A stretch of 64,000 nt of DNA from Piezodorus guildinii (GCA_023052935.1 CM041292.1:117238936-117302935); one strand, 5' to 3'. Numbered from the stretch's first letter, positions 23,658-36,127 are shown. Notes: generated from the letters alone by a model not told the origin. A program made the numbers and translations.

Positions 23658-23705
<48 letters not shown>

Positions 23706-23940
23706 ATATATATTATTTTTATTATTATTAGTGCGATATCTCCCTAAAAAGAAGGCGCTAAGCACTTATGACTCAATTTTCTTATTTCTTGTTCTTTTCG
23801 TCTTGCCACTATTGTCTCATTCTTTGGCTGAACTACTCTTTTCTTTATGCAGACCATTTCGATCTGTATGGTTTCTGATTGTTTGGTCTAGAGTTACTTC
23901 CCATTTGTTTACTTTGTTTCTAAATATGTATTTGTCTTGG

Positions 23941-23974
<34 letters not shown>

Positions 23975-24001
23975 TATATATTTATATATATATTATATAT
24001 T
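23657..24001. repeat. Two (TA)n microsatellites with intervening sequence
   Basis: TA-rich runs occupy about 23657-23716 and 23939-24001. The 190-codon frame that spans both is dominated by translated repeat (Tyr-Ile) and hydrophobic residues and is not credible as a gene. The intervening 220 bp carry no recognised motif. Confidence 0.9.
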
Positions 24002-24159
24002 ATTTAATTTTTTCTAATTTCGAACATTTTTTTCTAAATGCATATGTACTGTATTTTTATATCTATGAGTATTTTGTTTTATTATCTTTATATTTTTTTA
24101 TTCACACCTGTCATGTAATTGACAATCAGGGAACGTGTGGTAAGGTACCTTTATGAATT

Positions 24160-25049
24160 CAAATATTTCAAGGTAATGTATTAGTTTTTTTTATTGTTAT
24201 TTAAAATATTATACAGCCAATAAAAAAAAAAAAAAGAATCCTAGACACTAAATTTTTGTTCAAGGTATTTCGGGAAAATAGTTTCAAAATTATTATTTAT
24301 ATTATTACAGAGATTAATATTAATACCTGTTGTTAATGTGATTAGTTTTGGAAATCTTTATAATCTACTATATTTGAATAAATATAACGTTACTTTAGAA
24401 AACTAAAATATAAATGAGATGTGGAGGATCTATGATTCATTCCAAACGATGATAACAAATATGATGAAAAAATAGAATAATAAAAACATAATACTGTGAT
24501 AGTCACGAATCCGCTATCCTCCATCATTAATTTATTTGATCATCGATAAATTAACATTATTTTAATAACATAAATAAGAAAATAGGGCATATTAATATTA
24601 ATCTTCGATTAATATACTACATGAGAAATAAAATTAATGAATACAATTTTAACTAGAGGTGAAGACTTTAAATAAATAGACTTGGGATATTTATGATTGT
24701 AGTGCCTGGTATTAATATATGTAAATAAATACCATATATCTTAATACCATTAACCTTTTTTTTACAACTATAATGGGATATGTATATCCTATAATAGTTT
24801 TTAAAAAGTAAAAGGTACAACCCTGCCCATATTTAAATTTTAATCGACAGATTTTACTTAAATTTATATTAAATACATGGATACATTAAAAATTAAAACC
24901 CCCTTATTGAAGTTAGATAAAATATAGTGGTGCTGTGCGGGTATGGTATCCTTTCTATTTACAAGGCGCACTCCTAGCAACACAAGAATGCTCCAATGAC
25001 GTATCACTGTTACAATACTTTATATTTAGATAGATTTTTATTCTTTTAA
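24160..25049. other. AT-rich stretch without recognisable features
   Basis: There is no coding potential or repeat I can support. It ends at the TA target of the mariner derivative. Confidence 0.4.
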
Positions 25050-25051
25050 TA

Positions 25052-25738
25052 TTGGGTTGGAAAATAAGTTCGTAGCATTTTTTTTTTTGTTATCTCCATA
25101 AAAACTTCACATTTTTTTGTAAATATTTATTTCAATTATTTATGCCCCACTTTGATATATTACATGTGGCCGGCCATCTTTTAGGTGCTTTTGGTCATCA
25201 TCAACAGTTTAAGGACGACCTGAGCCCTTTGAGTCTTTCAAGTAACTATTTCCATTTCTGAACTGTGCAAAACTCTTACTATTAACCGTTACACTAAAAT
25301 TTTGTTAACCGTCTGTGCAGCGGAAAAAACAGAACAATATAATAAACATAAAAAACGTTACAGACGCGTTCTACTTGAAAGCGCCAGTTGGAAGTCCCAC
25401 TATAGTCTATCATAGTCTATCATTCATAGAATTCTATCATAGAATTCATTCAACAAGTAGGCAGCACTGACATGGACAATAAGTAAAATTACATGAAAAC
25501 TTTTCGGAAATAAGAAATCATTAAATGAAGAAAATTAATTTTCTTCTCTTCCATTTTGAGATAGAAAAATACCACTAGGAGATGAGGAATATCGGCTGAA
25601 ACTTATGCATAAAATCATCTGAAATAATCCTCTTTTGGAATATGTAAACATAATTGACCAACTAATTATGATTTTATAAACACAGAGAGGATTGTATTGC
25701 AATATTGAAAAACGCTACTAACTTATTTTAAAATTCAA
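25052..25738. mobile_element. Mariner-type element, internally deleted
   Basis: The left end TTGGGTTGGAAAATAAGTTC then GTAGCATTTTT, and the inverted right end TTGAATTTTAAAATAAGTTA then GTAGCGTTTTT, form mariner-like terminal inverted repeats. TA dinucleotides flank both (25050-25051 and 25739-25740). Inside the left part, the minus strand retains a short stretch (HHQFKDDLSPLSL) that could derive from a transposase. The catalytic triad is absent. A copy of repeat R3 occupies the middle (25326-25500). It is a dead, non-autonomous derivative. Confidence 0.75.
25326..25500 (+). repeat. Dispersed repeat R3, copy 2, inside the mariner element
   Basis: This matches 23345-23510 in the same orientation. 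It contains a local duplication of TAGTCTATCAT and of AGAATTCTATCATAG-like words. Because it lies between the two mariner ends, it was either inserted into the element or captured during an internal deletion. Confidence 0.65.
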
Positions 25739-25971
25739 TATTCTAATTATTTTATTTATTTCAATCCTTCTATCATGTTTTTTATTACGATTTTTTTTAC
25801 ACCCATAATTGTCTTGTCCTATTATTTTTTTTCATTTAAACGTCATTTTATACACTTATTAAGTCTTCTTCGAACCAGAAATATTGTTATAGTTAAAATT
25901 TGTTATAGTATTAATCCCATCTTAGCCTTCATGACTTCAGTTGTCTCATTTCTATTTTATAGTAAAAAGTA

Positions 25972-26098
25972 ACACAGGAAGAAATCAGTACGGGTGGCGG
26001 GCAGTAAAAGAAACAATTGAATAGTTTTAACTACTCCCCAGTCGAATTATTTATTTTTTTCATTTATTTACCGCCACCCGGACTAATTCCTTCCTGTA
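25972..26098. mobile_element. Small TIR element (MITE-like), copy 2
   Basis: ACAGGAAGAAATCAGTACGG then GTGGCGG at the left is inverted at the right as CCGCCACCCGGACTAATTCC then TTCCTGT. Terminal inverted repeats of about 30 bp thus enclose a ~65-bp AT-rich core. AAACAATTGAATAGTT inside the left end is shared with copy 1 (16833-17160). The sequence AACTAATTATAT just outside the right end is also shared, so the true element may extend slightly further. Confidence 0.7.
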
Positions 26099-26622
26099 AC
26101 TAATTATATACATTAGAATAAAAAGTAACACAATCATTATACAATTATATTCTTTTACATATTATTAATGATTTTATATAAATAAATCACCACTCTGCCA
26201 TGGTCACAACATATTTCCATCCGATACAATGTTGAGTAAACAAGAAAAAAAGAGAAGAAACTTGTCAAAAGAGCAAGCTGTAAAAATACCAAAGACCATT
26301 GCGTTGGGTTGCGAACAAGCACTTTTGCAGAAAGTTTAATAATATTTTTATATTAACATTCCTTTTTCACGGTAAAAAATAAGTATAAATCAGTTTAATC
26401 ATCACTAATCGAATTATCAAATTCATTGGAAAATAATTCATTAAATCATAATAAATAACCGAGAATATGGAAATATATACTTTTAAAATGGAAACATTAA
26501 TTGAGCCAATAAGTCATTTTCAAGTATATGTTTATATATGTTTCCGTTATTGAAATAATTGTCTCCTTTCGATCAGATACATCTCCTATTTACATATTAT
26601 ATGGGATACTTATTTTTTAAAT

Positions 26623-28107
26623 TTTTTTTTTTTTTTTTAAATATATTTATTGGTATTTACAACTGTATAATAAAGTACATTTAGTAAATGTGATATAAGA
26701 TAAGTTGACATGATTTATATGTAGGGATACTACCCATTGGCAGCTCCCCAAAGACTATGTTAAACAAGAAGGTCTCGGGGCCATCTTCTTTTCAGACGTC
26801 TCGGAGATTATCAGGGATTGTAGAGGAAGCAAGGATTGAAACTAGTGGGTTAGAGTGGGAATGGAGTTTGTCATGAAAGGAGTGGTACCTGGTTCGGGCC
26901 AAGTCAGCAACAAAGGGAATATTAAGGTCTTTATGGATGAGTTTATTTGTGACAAAATAAGGAGCATTGAGGATTTTTCGAAGGATTTTGGATTGTAAGG
27001 ATTGGAGACGAGATGAATTTGATGGTTTAGTAGAGCCCCAAATCTCTACTCCGTAAGTCCATATTGGTCTTATAATAGTCATGTAGATGAGTCTTTTGTA
27101 CTTAGGTGGAAGGTTTGAGCGTTTGTCCAGTAAGTGTTGAAGTAGTCGAAAACGTCGAGCAGTTTCTTGTCTTTTCAGTCTTGTATGAGGGTTCCAAGTG
27201 AGACGTTTGTCCAGGTGCAGTCCTAGGTGTTATTGAAGGATACTGTTGGGCAGGTTGTCATTGGTTTACGACGAAGGGTAAAGGTTATTTGGTGGGATTT
27301 ATTGGAATTTATTTTTATTCTCCAATTCTGACACCATATTTCAAGGTCTCTGATATGGGATTGAAGAGTTTGGGAGGCAATAATTGGATCGTTGTTGACT
27401 GATAACACACAAGTGTCATCAGCATAGGTAGAAAGGAAAGTGCTAGGATGGGATGGAATATCAGCTGTATAAACTGTGTAAAGGATGGGTCCTAAAATAC
27501 TGCCTTGAGGAACACCTGCATACTGATTAAAAAGGGATGAATAGGAATTATTATGATTTACTTTGAAGGACCTGCCTGTGAGATAGGACTGGATAATGAG
27601 GAAGTATGTGGGTGGAAGGAATTTACGGAGTTTGTAAAGCAATCCCGGGTGCCACACTCGGTCAAAGGCCTGTTCTACATCGAGAAAGGCTCCCGTGCAG
27701 TACAATCCGCGCTCCAATGAAGACGAGACAACGTCCACCACACGATGGCATAGCTGGATAGTGGAGTGGGATTTTCGGAAACCAAACTGATGATCTGGGA
27801 TAATGTGATTGGAATCAAGGATGGGATATATGCGTTTAAGCAGAAGTTTTTCCAGGATTTTACCCATGATGCATATAAGAGAGATAGGACGGTAGGAGGA
27901 TGGGTATTTGGGAGGCTTTTTGGGTTTGGGGATCATTTTAATGATGGATAATTTCCAGGAAGCGGGAAAATACGTGGATCGGAGAACGGCATTACAGATG
28001 TAAGTGAGATATAGGATAGCTTTTCGAGGAAGTAGTTTTAGGATATGGGAAGTTATATGATCATGTCCAGGAGCTTTGCGAGATGGTAAACTCTGGATGA
28101 TTTTTTA
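26623..28107 (-). mobile_element. Jockey-clade retrotransposon, 5'-truncated, with poly(A)
   Basis: The minus-strand element starts inside the RT domain at about 28107, passes through RT and the post-RT region, and ends in a 3' UTR containing AATAAA before a 16-nt poly(A) tail (T-run at 26623-26638). The endonuclease and ORF1 are missing, as is common for incomplete target-primed reverse transcription. Sequences from the same family's 3' end recur at about 15.0, 32.7 and 63.6 kb, so the lineage has been prolific here. Confidence 0.92.
26792..28107 (-). pseudogene. Jockey reverse transcriptase, frameshifted
   Basis: The frame is open from about 28107 (RKAPGHDHIT) through 27223. RT motifs appear in order: SSYRPISL, FGFRKSHSTIQ, FLDVEQAFDRVWH with the first catalytic Asp, GVPQGSILGPILY, and YADD (codons at 27426-27415) with the catalytic Asp pair. 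At about 27225 the frame ends in a stop. The protein resumes one frame over as LGLHLDKRLTWNPH, continuing through MTIIRPIWTYGVEIW to the 26792 stop, so a small deletion has broken it. The product would have copied element RNA into DNA at the nick. No RNase H domain follows. Confidence 0.9.
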
Positions 28108-28109
28108 AT

Positions 28110-28984
28110 TTAGTACATTTATTTTCTTAAACTTATTAGAGAAGCTTTAAATCGAAACTAATTGACTAATATATTATAACATAATATATATATACTATTA
28201 TCTAGTTTAGTTTAATATTTCACAGAGAAATATTCTACACATTTTAATACAGTCGATTTAAACATAACTATGATTCATTCATATCATCTGCAATTGTTGA
28301 AGGGCGATTTCCTGCTTCTTTTTCTCATTCAGATGCAATTATATGAGTCAGCTAATTGTCAGTTAGAAGGTATTCAAGGAATAGACTAGAATTTATACTT
28401 GAAAATAAATTGAATCAATGTTAAGGTTCAGAACCATTAGTGTTCTCATATCAATCGAGAGTCCGATTACAACACTGCCACAATATCTTCCTTTCTCTTC
28501 TACTTGTTAAAAACGCAATTCACAATTATAAATATCCACACACTTGACTAAGTTACATGTTTAAAAAGAAAATAATAAGAAAAAAATCGATAGAACCAAA
28601 TAACATACTAGTCATCAATTTATTTAATCCAAACCTTTATATTTTAATACATTAATACAGTAATGAAACTAAAATCATTTGTGTGTAAGCATTTAGTGAA
28701 ATTAATTATATAAGTCGTAATTTAGTTTTGTGGTTTTACCCTTATTAAAAATTGTTGGTTGTATTTAACATGTGAATTTGTTCTAAACCAATTAATTAAT
28801 TGTTGTTTTGCCATATCAAGAACTGGCATTAACGGCTGGAGTAAAGTGTAGGCCCATAACATGTTATCTTAAATGGTATCGATATTAAATTATCATTGTT
28901 TTTTTCAATACCTGTCTTTGTTCTCAGTTGTTATCCAATATTTTATGTGAGTAATTCCTGAGTAAGTAATTTGTGGCTAAACAT
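28110..28984. other. AT-rich stretch without recognisable features
   Basis: No coding region, repeat or RNA gene that I can support. Confidence 0.4.
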
Positions 28985-29210
28985 TTATGTCCAGATAGGA
29001 GGTTCTAACTCAGCAGATGACCCTACGATTTTTTATAGGGAGTAAAAAATCCTTAATAATTCCCTCATTGGAAGGTAAGTAAAATTATGGTACCGAACAT
29101 GTGGGTTTAAGGTACCCAACTTAATTAAACCTGGATAGACAATATTTGTGTCTCCCACTGTAGTATCATCCGATTAGCCACAGTTGCATAAAGTGACGTT
29201 AAATTAATAA
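28985..29210 (+). mobile_element. SINE family 1, diverged copy
   Basis: The body and tail are recognisable: GATTTTTTATAGGGAGTAAA, AATTAAACCTGGATAG, TCCGATTAGCCACAG and AAAGTGACGTTAAATTAATA. The tRNA-like head is largely missing or decayed, and the GC-rich mid-section has lost its CpGs, consistent with age. Confidence 0.7.
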
Positions 29211-29419
29211 AAAAACTCAGCTGACCTAGTTTTGAAAAACACAAAAACAGATTAGATAACCTCATCTCTGTTGTAATAAATAGAATTTGCACTATAACAT
29301 CTCCTGTACTTCCCTACTATTTGCAATGGTTGTTCTTTTGATTAAGAAGCACCAATAAGTGACCCAGACTCTACTTTAATTTCCGATACCCTGAAGATAT
29401 TACTCACCACATGCCATAT

Positions 29420-29650
29420 AAAAACAGAGGGTGGTATTCCCATTTAGACGCTATCCCGAGGGACTACCACAACCCTTTCCCACGCTACCCCATAGCCACT
29501 CGACTGAGCGCTCACTTGTGCGGTCAGCCGACTGTCCGTTCGACCACCGCTGTCTCTCCACCAAGTCCTTCAAACGCTGTACTTCGGGATCTGTTTATAA
29601 TTGCATCCAGTTCCCCCTTAATCTCTTGTGTATACATGCACACGTGCAAT
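29420..29650. other. C-rich patch with short frames on both strands
   Basis: This patch is clearly more GC-rich than the flanks, with CpGs. Frames of 88 and 73 codons on plus and 62 on minus overlap here. The minus-strand one has a helix-like segment (KEYEKLL, EIKGELDAIINRSR) but resembles no family I know. It is an exon candidate without visible splice support. Confidence 0.2.
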
Positions 29651-30249
29651 AGTTTCTCATACTCCTTGACCTTATGAGTACATCTGGATTCATTTGAAAT
29701 TCCATCGTTCATTCAACTATGGACTCAGTATTTTCCATTAAAGTTTATTTCTGACGTAAGAATCAATACATCATATACAATGCCTATGATTAACACAGCT
29801 ATCTACATACTTTTTTAAATATAAAACAAATACACTATAAACAAATCATGGGAGTCTCCAAATGTGTGTCTGCTTATATCATTGATGTTATGGCAAAAGG
29901 GCTTAACTCTTGGAGTGTAAAGTTTACAGGATGTTTTCCAAAATTTTGAAAAAATCATTTTAGGTCCTGTCTAAGTATTTCTTTATTCATTAATTATTAT
30001 CTTATCTCATAGGGGGCTATTATTTTTAGTAAAAACACAATATTATTTATTTGAAAACATTGTAACCATGTTCATGATGTTCATAAAAATTATGACTTAA
30101 GCCCTTTGCCAGAACATCAGTGATATAATTATGGAAATATCCATTAAACATGGAAAAATTGATACAGCTATAATTAATTTTTTCTTTGGTGGTTAGTTGT
30201 GGTTACAATCTTATTTGAGATGGCATGAGAATGCAGAAAAACTATTTAT

Positions 30250-30420
30250 TCGGTAATTTCCGGATTGGATGGGCACCCAAAAATCGAGGGGGAAAAACCT
30301 GGCCACAGACTGGGCCTGATAATCTCACTGACTTGGAACAGTGTGAATCTCAATATGTCCTGATTCCAAGATCCTTCATAGTTTGTAGAGGCAGAAGTTT
30401 TTTTTAAATATATTTTTTTT
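30250..30420 (+). mobile_element. SINE family 2-like 3' fragment
   Basis: GATTCCAAGATCCTTCATAG followed by GTAGAGGCAGAAG and a T-rich end matches the 3' part of the copy at 15717-15985. The upstream GGGCACCCAAAAATCGAGGG segment resembles the body shared with 6.83-7.08 and 54.53-54.66 kb. The head is missing. Confidence 0.5.
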
Positions 30421-30749
30421 CAATTAGTTGCTATTTATTTATCGAAGAATATTTTATTAAACAAAAAAAAAAAAAAAAAATGTATTGAAATATGTCTTGA
30501 TAACCAGAAAAAAATAATATACTTCAGATACCCACACGCCAATAAACTTTTGACAGTGTATTCGGATTTGGTATACTTTGACCCAGTTACTAATTGATTT
30601 TTAACGGTATTCCCCCCTCCCCACCGAAAAAAAAAATAGTGATGAATAATACAATAATATAACAAAGTACCCCTATAATACGCTATATAGTTGCTAAAAA
30701 TAGTCCGGAATATATTTGTTTCGAAATTTATTACCTTTCTAATACTGAT

Positions 30750-30900
30750 ATATCTATATATATAAAAATCTCGAGTCACAATGTTTGTTCGCGATAAACT
30801 CTGAAATTACTGAACCGACTTTGATCAAACTTCGTAAGTATCTGTTATTTGGTCCAACTTAAATGATAGAATAGTTTTTATTACTATTCTAAATGGCTGA
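30750..30900 (+). repeat. Widespread arthropod repeat motif
   Basis: A TATATATAAAAATCTC start leads to TGTTTGTTCGCGATAAACTC and ACTGAACCGACTTTGATCAA. From general knowledge, this 'start / no-expectation / ACTGAACCGATTTTGAT' pattern is common in non-autonomous elements, often Helitron-like, in insect genomes. I cannot define its ends or confirm the class here. Confidence 0.45.
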
Positions 30901-32055
30901 AAAATATATTTTTCTAAAACGTAAAACAAAATTTGTTTAACTGTGGCAACACTGGTTCCCAGTAAGTAACCTTCCCACATATTCACATATGTGATTATTA
31001 ATTCAAATATAAGTGTGTGTTAATTGTTTCTATGAGTTCTTATTTATAAAATATACATTCATATTATAGTTTCCAGTTATAATAAAATACATATTAGTTG
31101 GTGACGAGGATGGGATAAAATATACATTCACTCGATAGGTGCCTGTGATAATTGTAGCAATTTTAATTTAAATTATTTTTTTTATCAAATTTAATTCACC
31201 AAACCGCGAACAAAGATAATGAAGTGTAGTTTTTGTTCTATTTTTCAATGTGTCTCAATATCTTAAAATTGAGACATTCATAGTTATATTAAATTAATTA
31301 TAATAATAGGTTAAGTTGTTTTAAAATTACTTTTCTCATCAACCATAATTCTAACTTGAGTCCAATAATTTGCTGTTTTATTCTGTTAAATATGAAATAG
31401 CGATCCAGTAGAAGTAGGCATACACAAAATTACTCAATATATTTTAGCTGTAACGGAATCGTGGTATACCGCCACGTTTGCAACATAAATGTGATTGATA
31501 TACATTGATCCGAATGGGAATATTTTCACTTGAAAACTTTGATAAATGTAATTGTTAAAAATATATTTATGTTTATTGAAAATGTATACGTCTTATAATA
31601 ATGGAGTAGTTGTTGACCGTTTTGACTATATGGTAAAGAAGTTGGTTGAGGGTGAAGTCACCACACACGAAACACAGAACAGTAAGAAAAAAATAAAATA
31701 AGTGTGTTTTATTGGTAGTTTATTTGTTAACACATCCTCAAACATAAAAAAAATTATGGAAATTTAAATATAATATAGACAAACTATGCTTTTCTCATAT
31801 ACCTGTACAAACGCAAAAGTTCAAGCAAACATTATTTGATACTTGGTTGTGTAGACTTTTTGTTTCAGCAATCAACTTGGCTTTGAACTATGGGGCAAAT
31901 AGACTAGCAGTTCAGGGGGTAGGTTCTAAAAATAAGTCCAAATAAAATGATACCGAAACTTTAAGCAGGACAACCGAACGCGTAGAAACAGAAGCTCTAA
32001 TATCCCGTCCTTAAGAAACTCCCTTTAAAATAGCAAATCTGAAAAAATATAATTC

Positions 32056-32355
32056 ATGTATGTTAAGGGGAGGAGAAAGAAAGCTTTGAGAAGTATTTAT
32101 GGCGTTAGTACAACAATAAGAGCAGCACAAAGGAATGAACTGTTGTTCAAAGATGTACCTTATGCTCAGATAAAGAAGTTGCGAATAGCATCAAATTCTA
32201 AAGGTCTTACCTCCCCTAGTTACTTACCTTACAGATCCTCAATAGGAAGGAACCTATTTTTTCTAAACATCCCTCTAAAGAATGGAAAAAAGACACTTCT
32301 AGTATTACAACTAAAACGTTTTACAACAGGGGCTGTGAGAAAGAGGTTATTTTAA
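32056..32355 (+). other. Unrecognised 99-codon frame
   Basis: The frame begins MYVKGRRKKALRSIYG and is basic, ending QLKRFTTGAVRKRLF. Composition is more balanced than the flanks, from about 31920 to 32440. No motif or family is recognised and no splice sites stand out. It could be part of a decayed transposon ORF. Confidence 0.2.
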
Positions 32356-32455
32356 GTAGGACGACCTGCACCAACTACCTGCGGAAGGTTCGGGCCTTGT
32401 ATTGTAGTACTTGCTTGCTCCTTGCTCGAATAGTTCCTAGAGTTGTTTACTATTT

Positions 32456-32472
32456 TTATATATATATATATA

Positions 32473-32537
<65 letters not shown>

Positions 32538-32543
32538 TATATA
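32456..32543. repeat. (TA)n microsatellite
   Basis: A TA run with two phase shifts. Likely length-polymorphic. Confidence 0.95.
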
Positions 32544-32679
32544 GTCAATACAATCTTTTTTTATAAAAAAATGAAATATTTATATTCGATATGTTTCTGC
32601 TAAACCTGTATTTGTCCTCATGTACACTTGTTCCCAGAAAATAAATGCCAAAATTAACAAAATATTTCTTTATTAGTTA

Positions 32680-32935
32680 AATCAAAACCTCACTCCCACT
32701 ATTACCCCCTAGTTTTAATCCTTGCTTCCACTTCCATTCCTGACAATCCTCCGAGGGGTCTGAAAAGAAAATGGCTCGAGACCTTCTAGTTTAGATTACT
32801 CAGTAGAGTGGTGCCAATGGGCATTTTCTTTTCATGTCTTTTTCATGTATTTCTGTTAGCTAATTTACTTGGTGTATTTACTAATACAGTTGTAAATTTC
32901 AATAAATGATAATTAAAAACAAATATTTAAATCCA
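32680..32935 (+). mobile_element. Jockey 3' end, short copy
   Basis: The translation gives LILASTSIPDNPPRGLKRKW, matching the C-terminal end and early 3' UTR of the Jockey copy at 26.8 kb. It is followed by the same 3' UTR words (ACTAATACAGTTGTAAATTT) and AATAAATG before an A-rich end. It is about 250 bp long, extremely 5'-truncated. Confidence 0.75.
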
Positions 32936-32939
32936 TTAA

Positions 32940-35900
32940 TAAATGGAACAATCCCATAGTGTTATTATAAATTAGAGCCATATAATAAACTTTTATATGT
33001 GGATGTGGATTGATTCATAAATTACAATAATACCTTATACTTCTACATTATACTCGTATTAAACGAAATCCATTCAATTCTTTCTAAACTGTACAATCGT
33101 CTTTATTTCATGTAAAACAATTGTTTTAGTTAATTTATCTCATATTTATATATTAGTCATTACGAGCTGGGATTCATAAAAACTTGCTCGTTAAACCCAA
33201 TATTTAAAAAATATAATACATTTTCACATGCAGGTTTAATACCTTACATAATATATGGAAACTATTAATATTAATATATAATATTTGTGAAGCCACAATA
33301 ACTATTACCAAATACAGCAATAGAAGTATTGTATTATATTATAGAAACAATTTCACAAGCAAAAACAATATATAATCCAACTACTTGGTAAAATAAGGAT
33401 GATTGATAATTTCTTTTAGAGCTTTTATTATTAATATGAATAATTTAGGTATCATGAAAATTCCACAATTATCACTTAGTAGAAATAAAATAGTTACAAA
33501 TGTTAAAGTTTACTGCTACGAATATATTCTCATTTTCTTATTCAACTCTAAAATATTATATAACGTATAAAACATTTTAAATTTGCTTTTCATATTTTCA
33601 GTTATATAGCAACATACGTTATTTCATCTTGTATATATATTCCATCATTTTTATTTTAGTATGTATTATTTGTAGATAGTAAAAGAATATGAATATTTTA
33701 ATATCAAAATTACAGTCATATTTAAACTAATAATTATCAAAACATGGTATTCGGCATTTTATTGGATAACCTTTTAAATGATTTTTCTGATTTTATTTTC
33801 TAGAAAATTAAATAAATAGTTCTATTTTTAAATTATTAATTTATAATTATTTTTATTCCTATATGTAATTTATCTTTATTACTTTAAATCAGTTTTTCTG
33901 TCCTTAAAAAAAATTCTTAAATTTTAGAATGGGGCCAGAGCCCCCAACAAATTGAAAACTTTTGATCACAGCTTTGCACTAAATCAATCAAATTGGTAAA
34001 AAAAAAAAAACTGAAGACTTTCAATAATTAATTATTGAGGATATTAAATAAGAATTGCAGGAAATAAAGAAATATGAATATTTTTAATAACAAAATGACA
34101 GTCATATTTAAACTAATAATTATCAAAACAGGTATTCGGTATTTTATTGGTTAACTGGTTACTAGTTCTGGAAGTTGGATTTTTATTAATTAGGATTTTT
34201 GGTTGGAAGCATCATATTAACTATAATTAATACAATATAATTTTTTTCCCCATTAATTTTAGCTTTCTTAATGCTAGATCTGAAATAACGTATACAGTCA
34301 AACATTTTCTTTTCTTGATTCAATCATTTTTTGAACAATATTTATAGATGATTTTATTAAAGAAAATGACTTTTCATGGACATGAAATATTTTTTACTAA
34401 CAGAGGCATTAGAATGTTAAATTTCCAATTTTCGTTATAATAAATAATTAGTTTATTAATTTGGTAAGTTTCTTGCAAGAGTCTATTTTAAAGTTTTCAA
34501 TCCTATGAGCCAGGCTTTGCTTCTAATCAAGAGAACGAGAAATGGTACCCAAAGTTACACTTGCAGAATAGTCTCATTTAAATGTTGTTTAATATTTTTC
34601 AAGAACTTATAGTAAGTATAGTAACAAAACTTCTTCCAAAATAACTTTAAATGCCTCACGATCTGCCCCTGCCTTGACATTTAAGATTTTTAAAAGCATT
34701 TGAAATGTGTAAGCTGTAGTTTGTGGTTTAAATAAGATCAAATGATGATATGATGATAGTATACACCTCAACATTATTAATCGGTCATGTTCTTTATTCA
34801 AGAATTAAAAATAATTAAGGATTCTTACAACTAAGGATTTGCTTTGTTGTATGTTATATGACTAATTATTAAATAGCTCAATTAATAGGTAAAATTTAAT
34901 GACAACATCAATGGACTCCAAAATTTTAGATTTAAATAAAATGATATTCAATGTATAAATATATGAAACAAATAAAGAAAAGCGGATTTCGGAACTAATA
35001 CCATCAATGATTTAATTCAAACTACTTATTTTGGACATTGATATAACGACTGTAAATATATTAGGAAATATAAACAACGGCAACAGATTGAGGTTGCATA
35101 GGATCAGCACTACATACAAAAGTGCATATGTAATGAAGAAACGATGTCAAAGATCAACGTAAACATAGGATTTGAAATGGACTGTGATGCTTGAGTGGGA
35201 TTTCAGACCTAAACTTGGTTGTAGTATTTCTATAAGATGGAGTCAAAATATTTTAAAAAATACTCTAGAAACAAGTTCACAAAATATAATTGCCACATTC
35301 TAATTTAAGGTACCGATCAAAGTTAGCTGATAATTAATACATTCACAAATTTTAGAGCATACTGCACAATTATAAAGAATTTTTCCTTGATCTTACAAGT
35401 TTTTTGTGCATACGCCACACCACTGAAATAACCCATGTTGACTTAAATCTCACACCAATAAAAAAATGTTTTTAAAAATGGTATTAATTACATTTTGGAA
35501 TAGACTTCCTCAAAGGGTGATACAAAGAATCGCTATATTCATCAAAATGGATGCAAAAAGTTTATTTATTTATTTATTTTATGAATAGTGTTAGTATTTT
35601 AGGCAAACGTGATTTGAGAACAACAAAAAATCTATAACAACCAATAATTTTTAATTTAATTTAAAAAAATAAGACTCACGACAAACAATATTTTATTAAT
35701 AGTAACACCTGGAAAAAAATAACTTCGAAAAAAAAATGATGCTTTTTTTTAAAAGACTCTTTTATTAGATCGTCAACTAACAGAACAAGTAAACCCAAAT
35801 AAATTTTATTTCAATGTCTTTTATTTTTATAAAATGAATGTGCACCATAATTACTTATGTATTACTTATTTTTGTTTTTAAACATATTGCATTTAATTTG

Positions 35901-36127
35901 TTTAGGATTTAGTTCAATATGATCAACCAGAAAAATATGACCATCATAGATTTTTTTTTTTCATTATTCTAGTTATTTCTTTTATTGATGTCGATATCAC
36001 TGAGAATACTGTACAGCATTTTACTATACACCGAGAAATTAAAAATAAATAAATAAACGAATCTACAATAATAAAGGTATTATATAAGGATATATTTTTT
36101 AAATTCAGGTATGTGTTAAAAAAATCT
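32940..36127. other. AT-rich stretch; one direct repeat pair only
   Basis: Apart from the repeat pair at 33676/34062, I see no gene, RNA or transposon domain. Many homopolymer runs and stops are present. It is probably intergenic or intronic. Confidence 0.4.
33676..34160 (+). repeat. Direct repeat pair of ~100 bp, 386 bp apart
   Basis: GAATATGAATATTTTAATAT... at about 33684 recurs with few differences at about 34069. Both continue as ACAGTCATATTTAAACTAAT then AATTATCAAAACA and TATTCGG. Similarity ends around 33780 and 34160. It could be a short tandem duplication or the ends of a small element. Confidence 0.7.

Noticed and set aside
23584..24156. 190-codon open frame with hydrophobic segments
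   Set aside because: It spans two TA microsatellites and T-rich DNA; the apparent membrane protein is a composition artefact.
27766..27951. Plus-strand 61-codon frame
   Set aside because: It lies opposite the Jockey reverse transcriptase motifs and has no independent support.
30435..30779. Minus-strand 114-codon frame
   Set aside because: Tyr/Phe/Ile-rich translation of AT-rich and homopolymer sequence next to a repeat start; no support as a gene.
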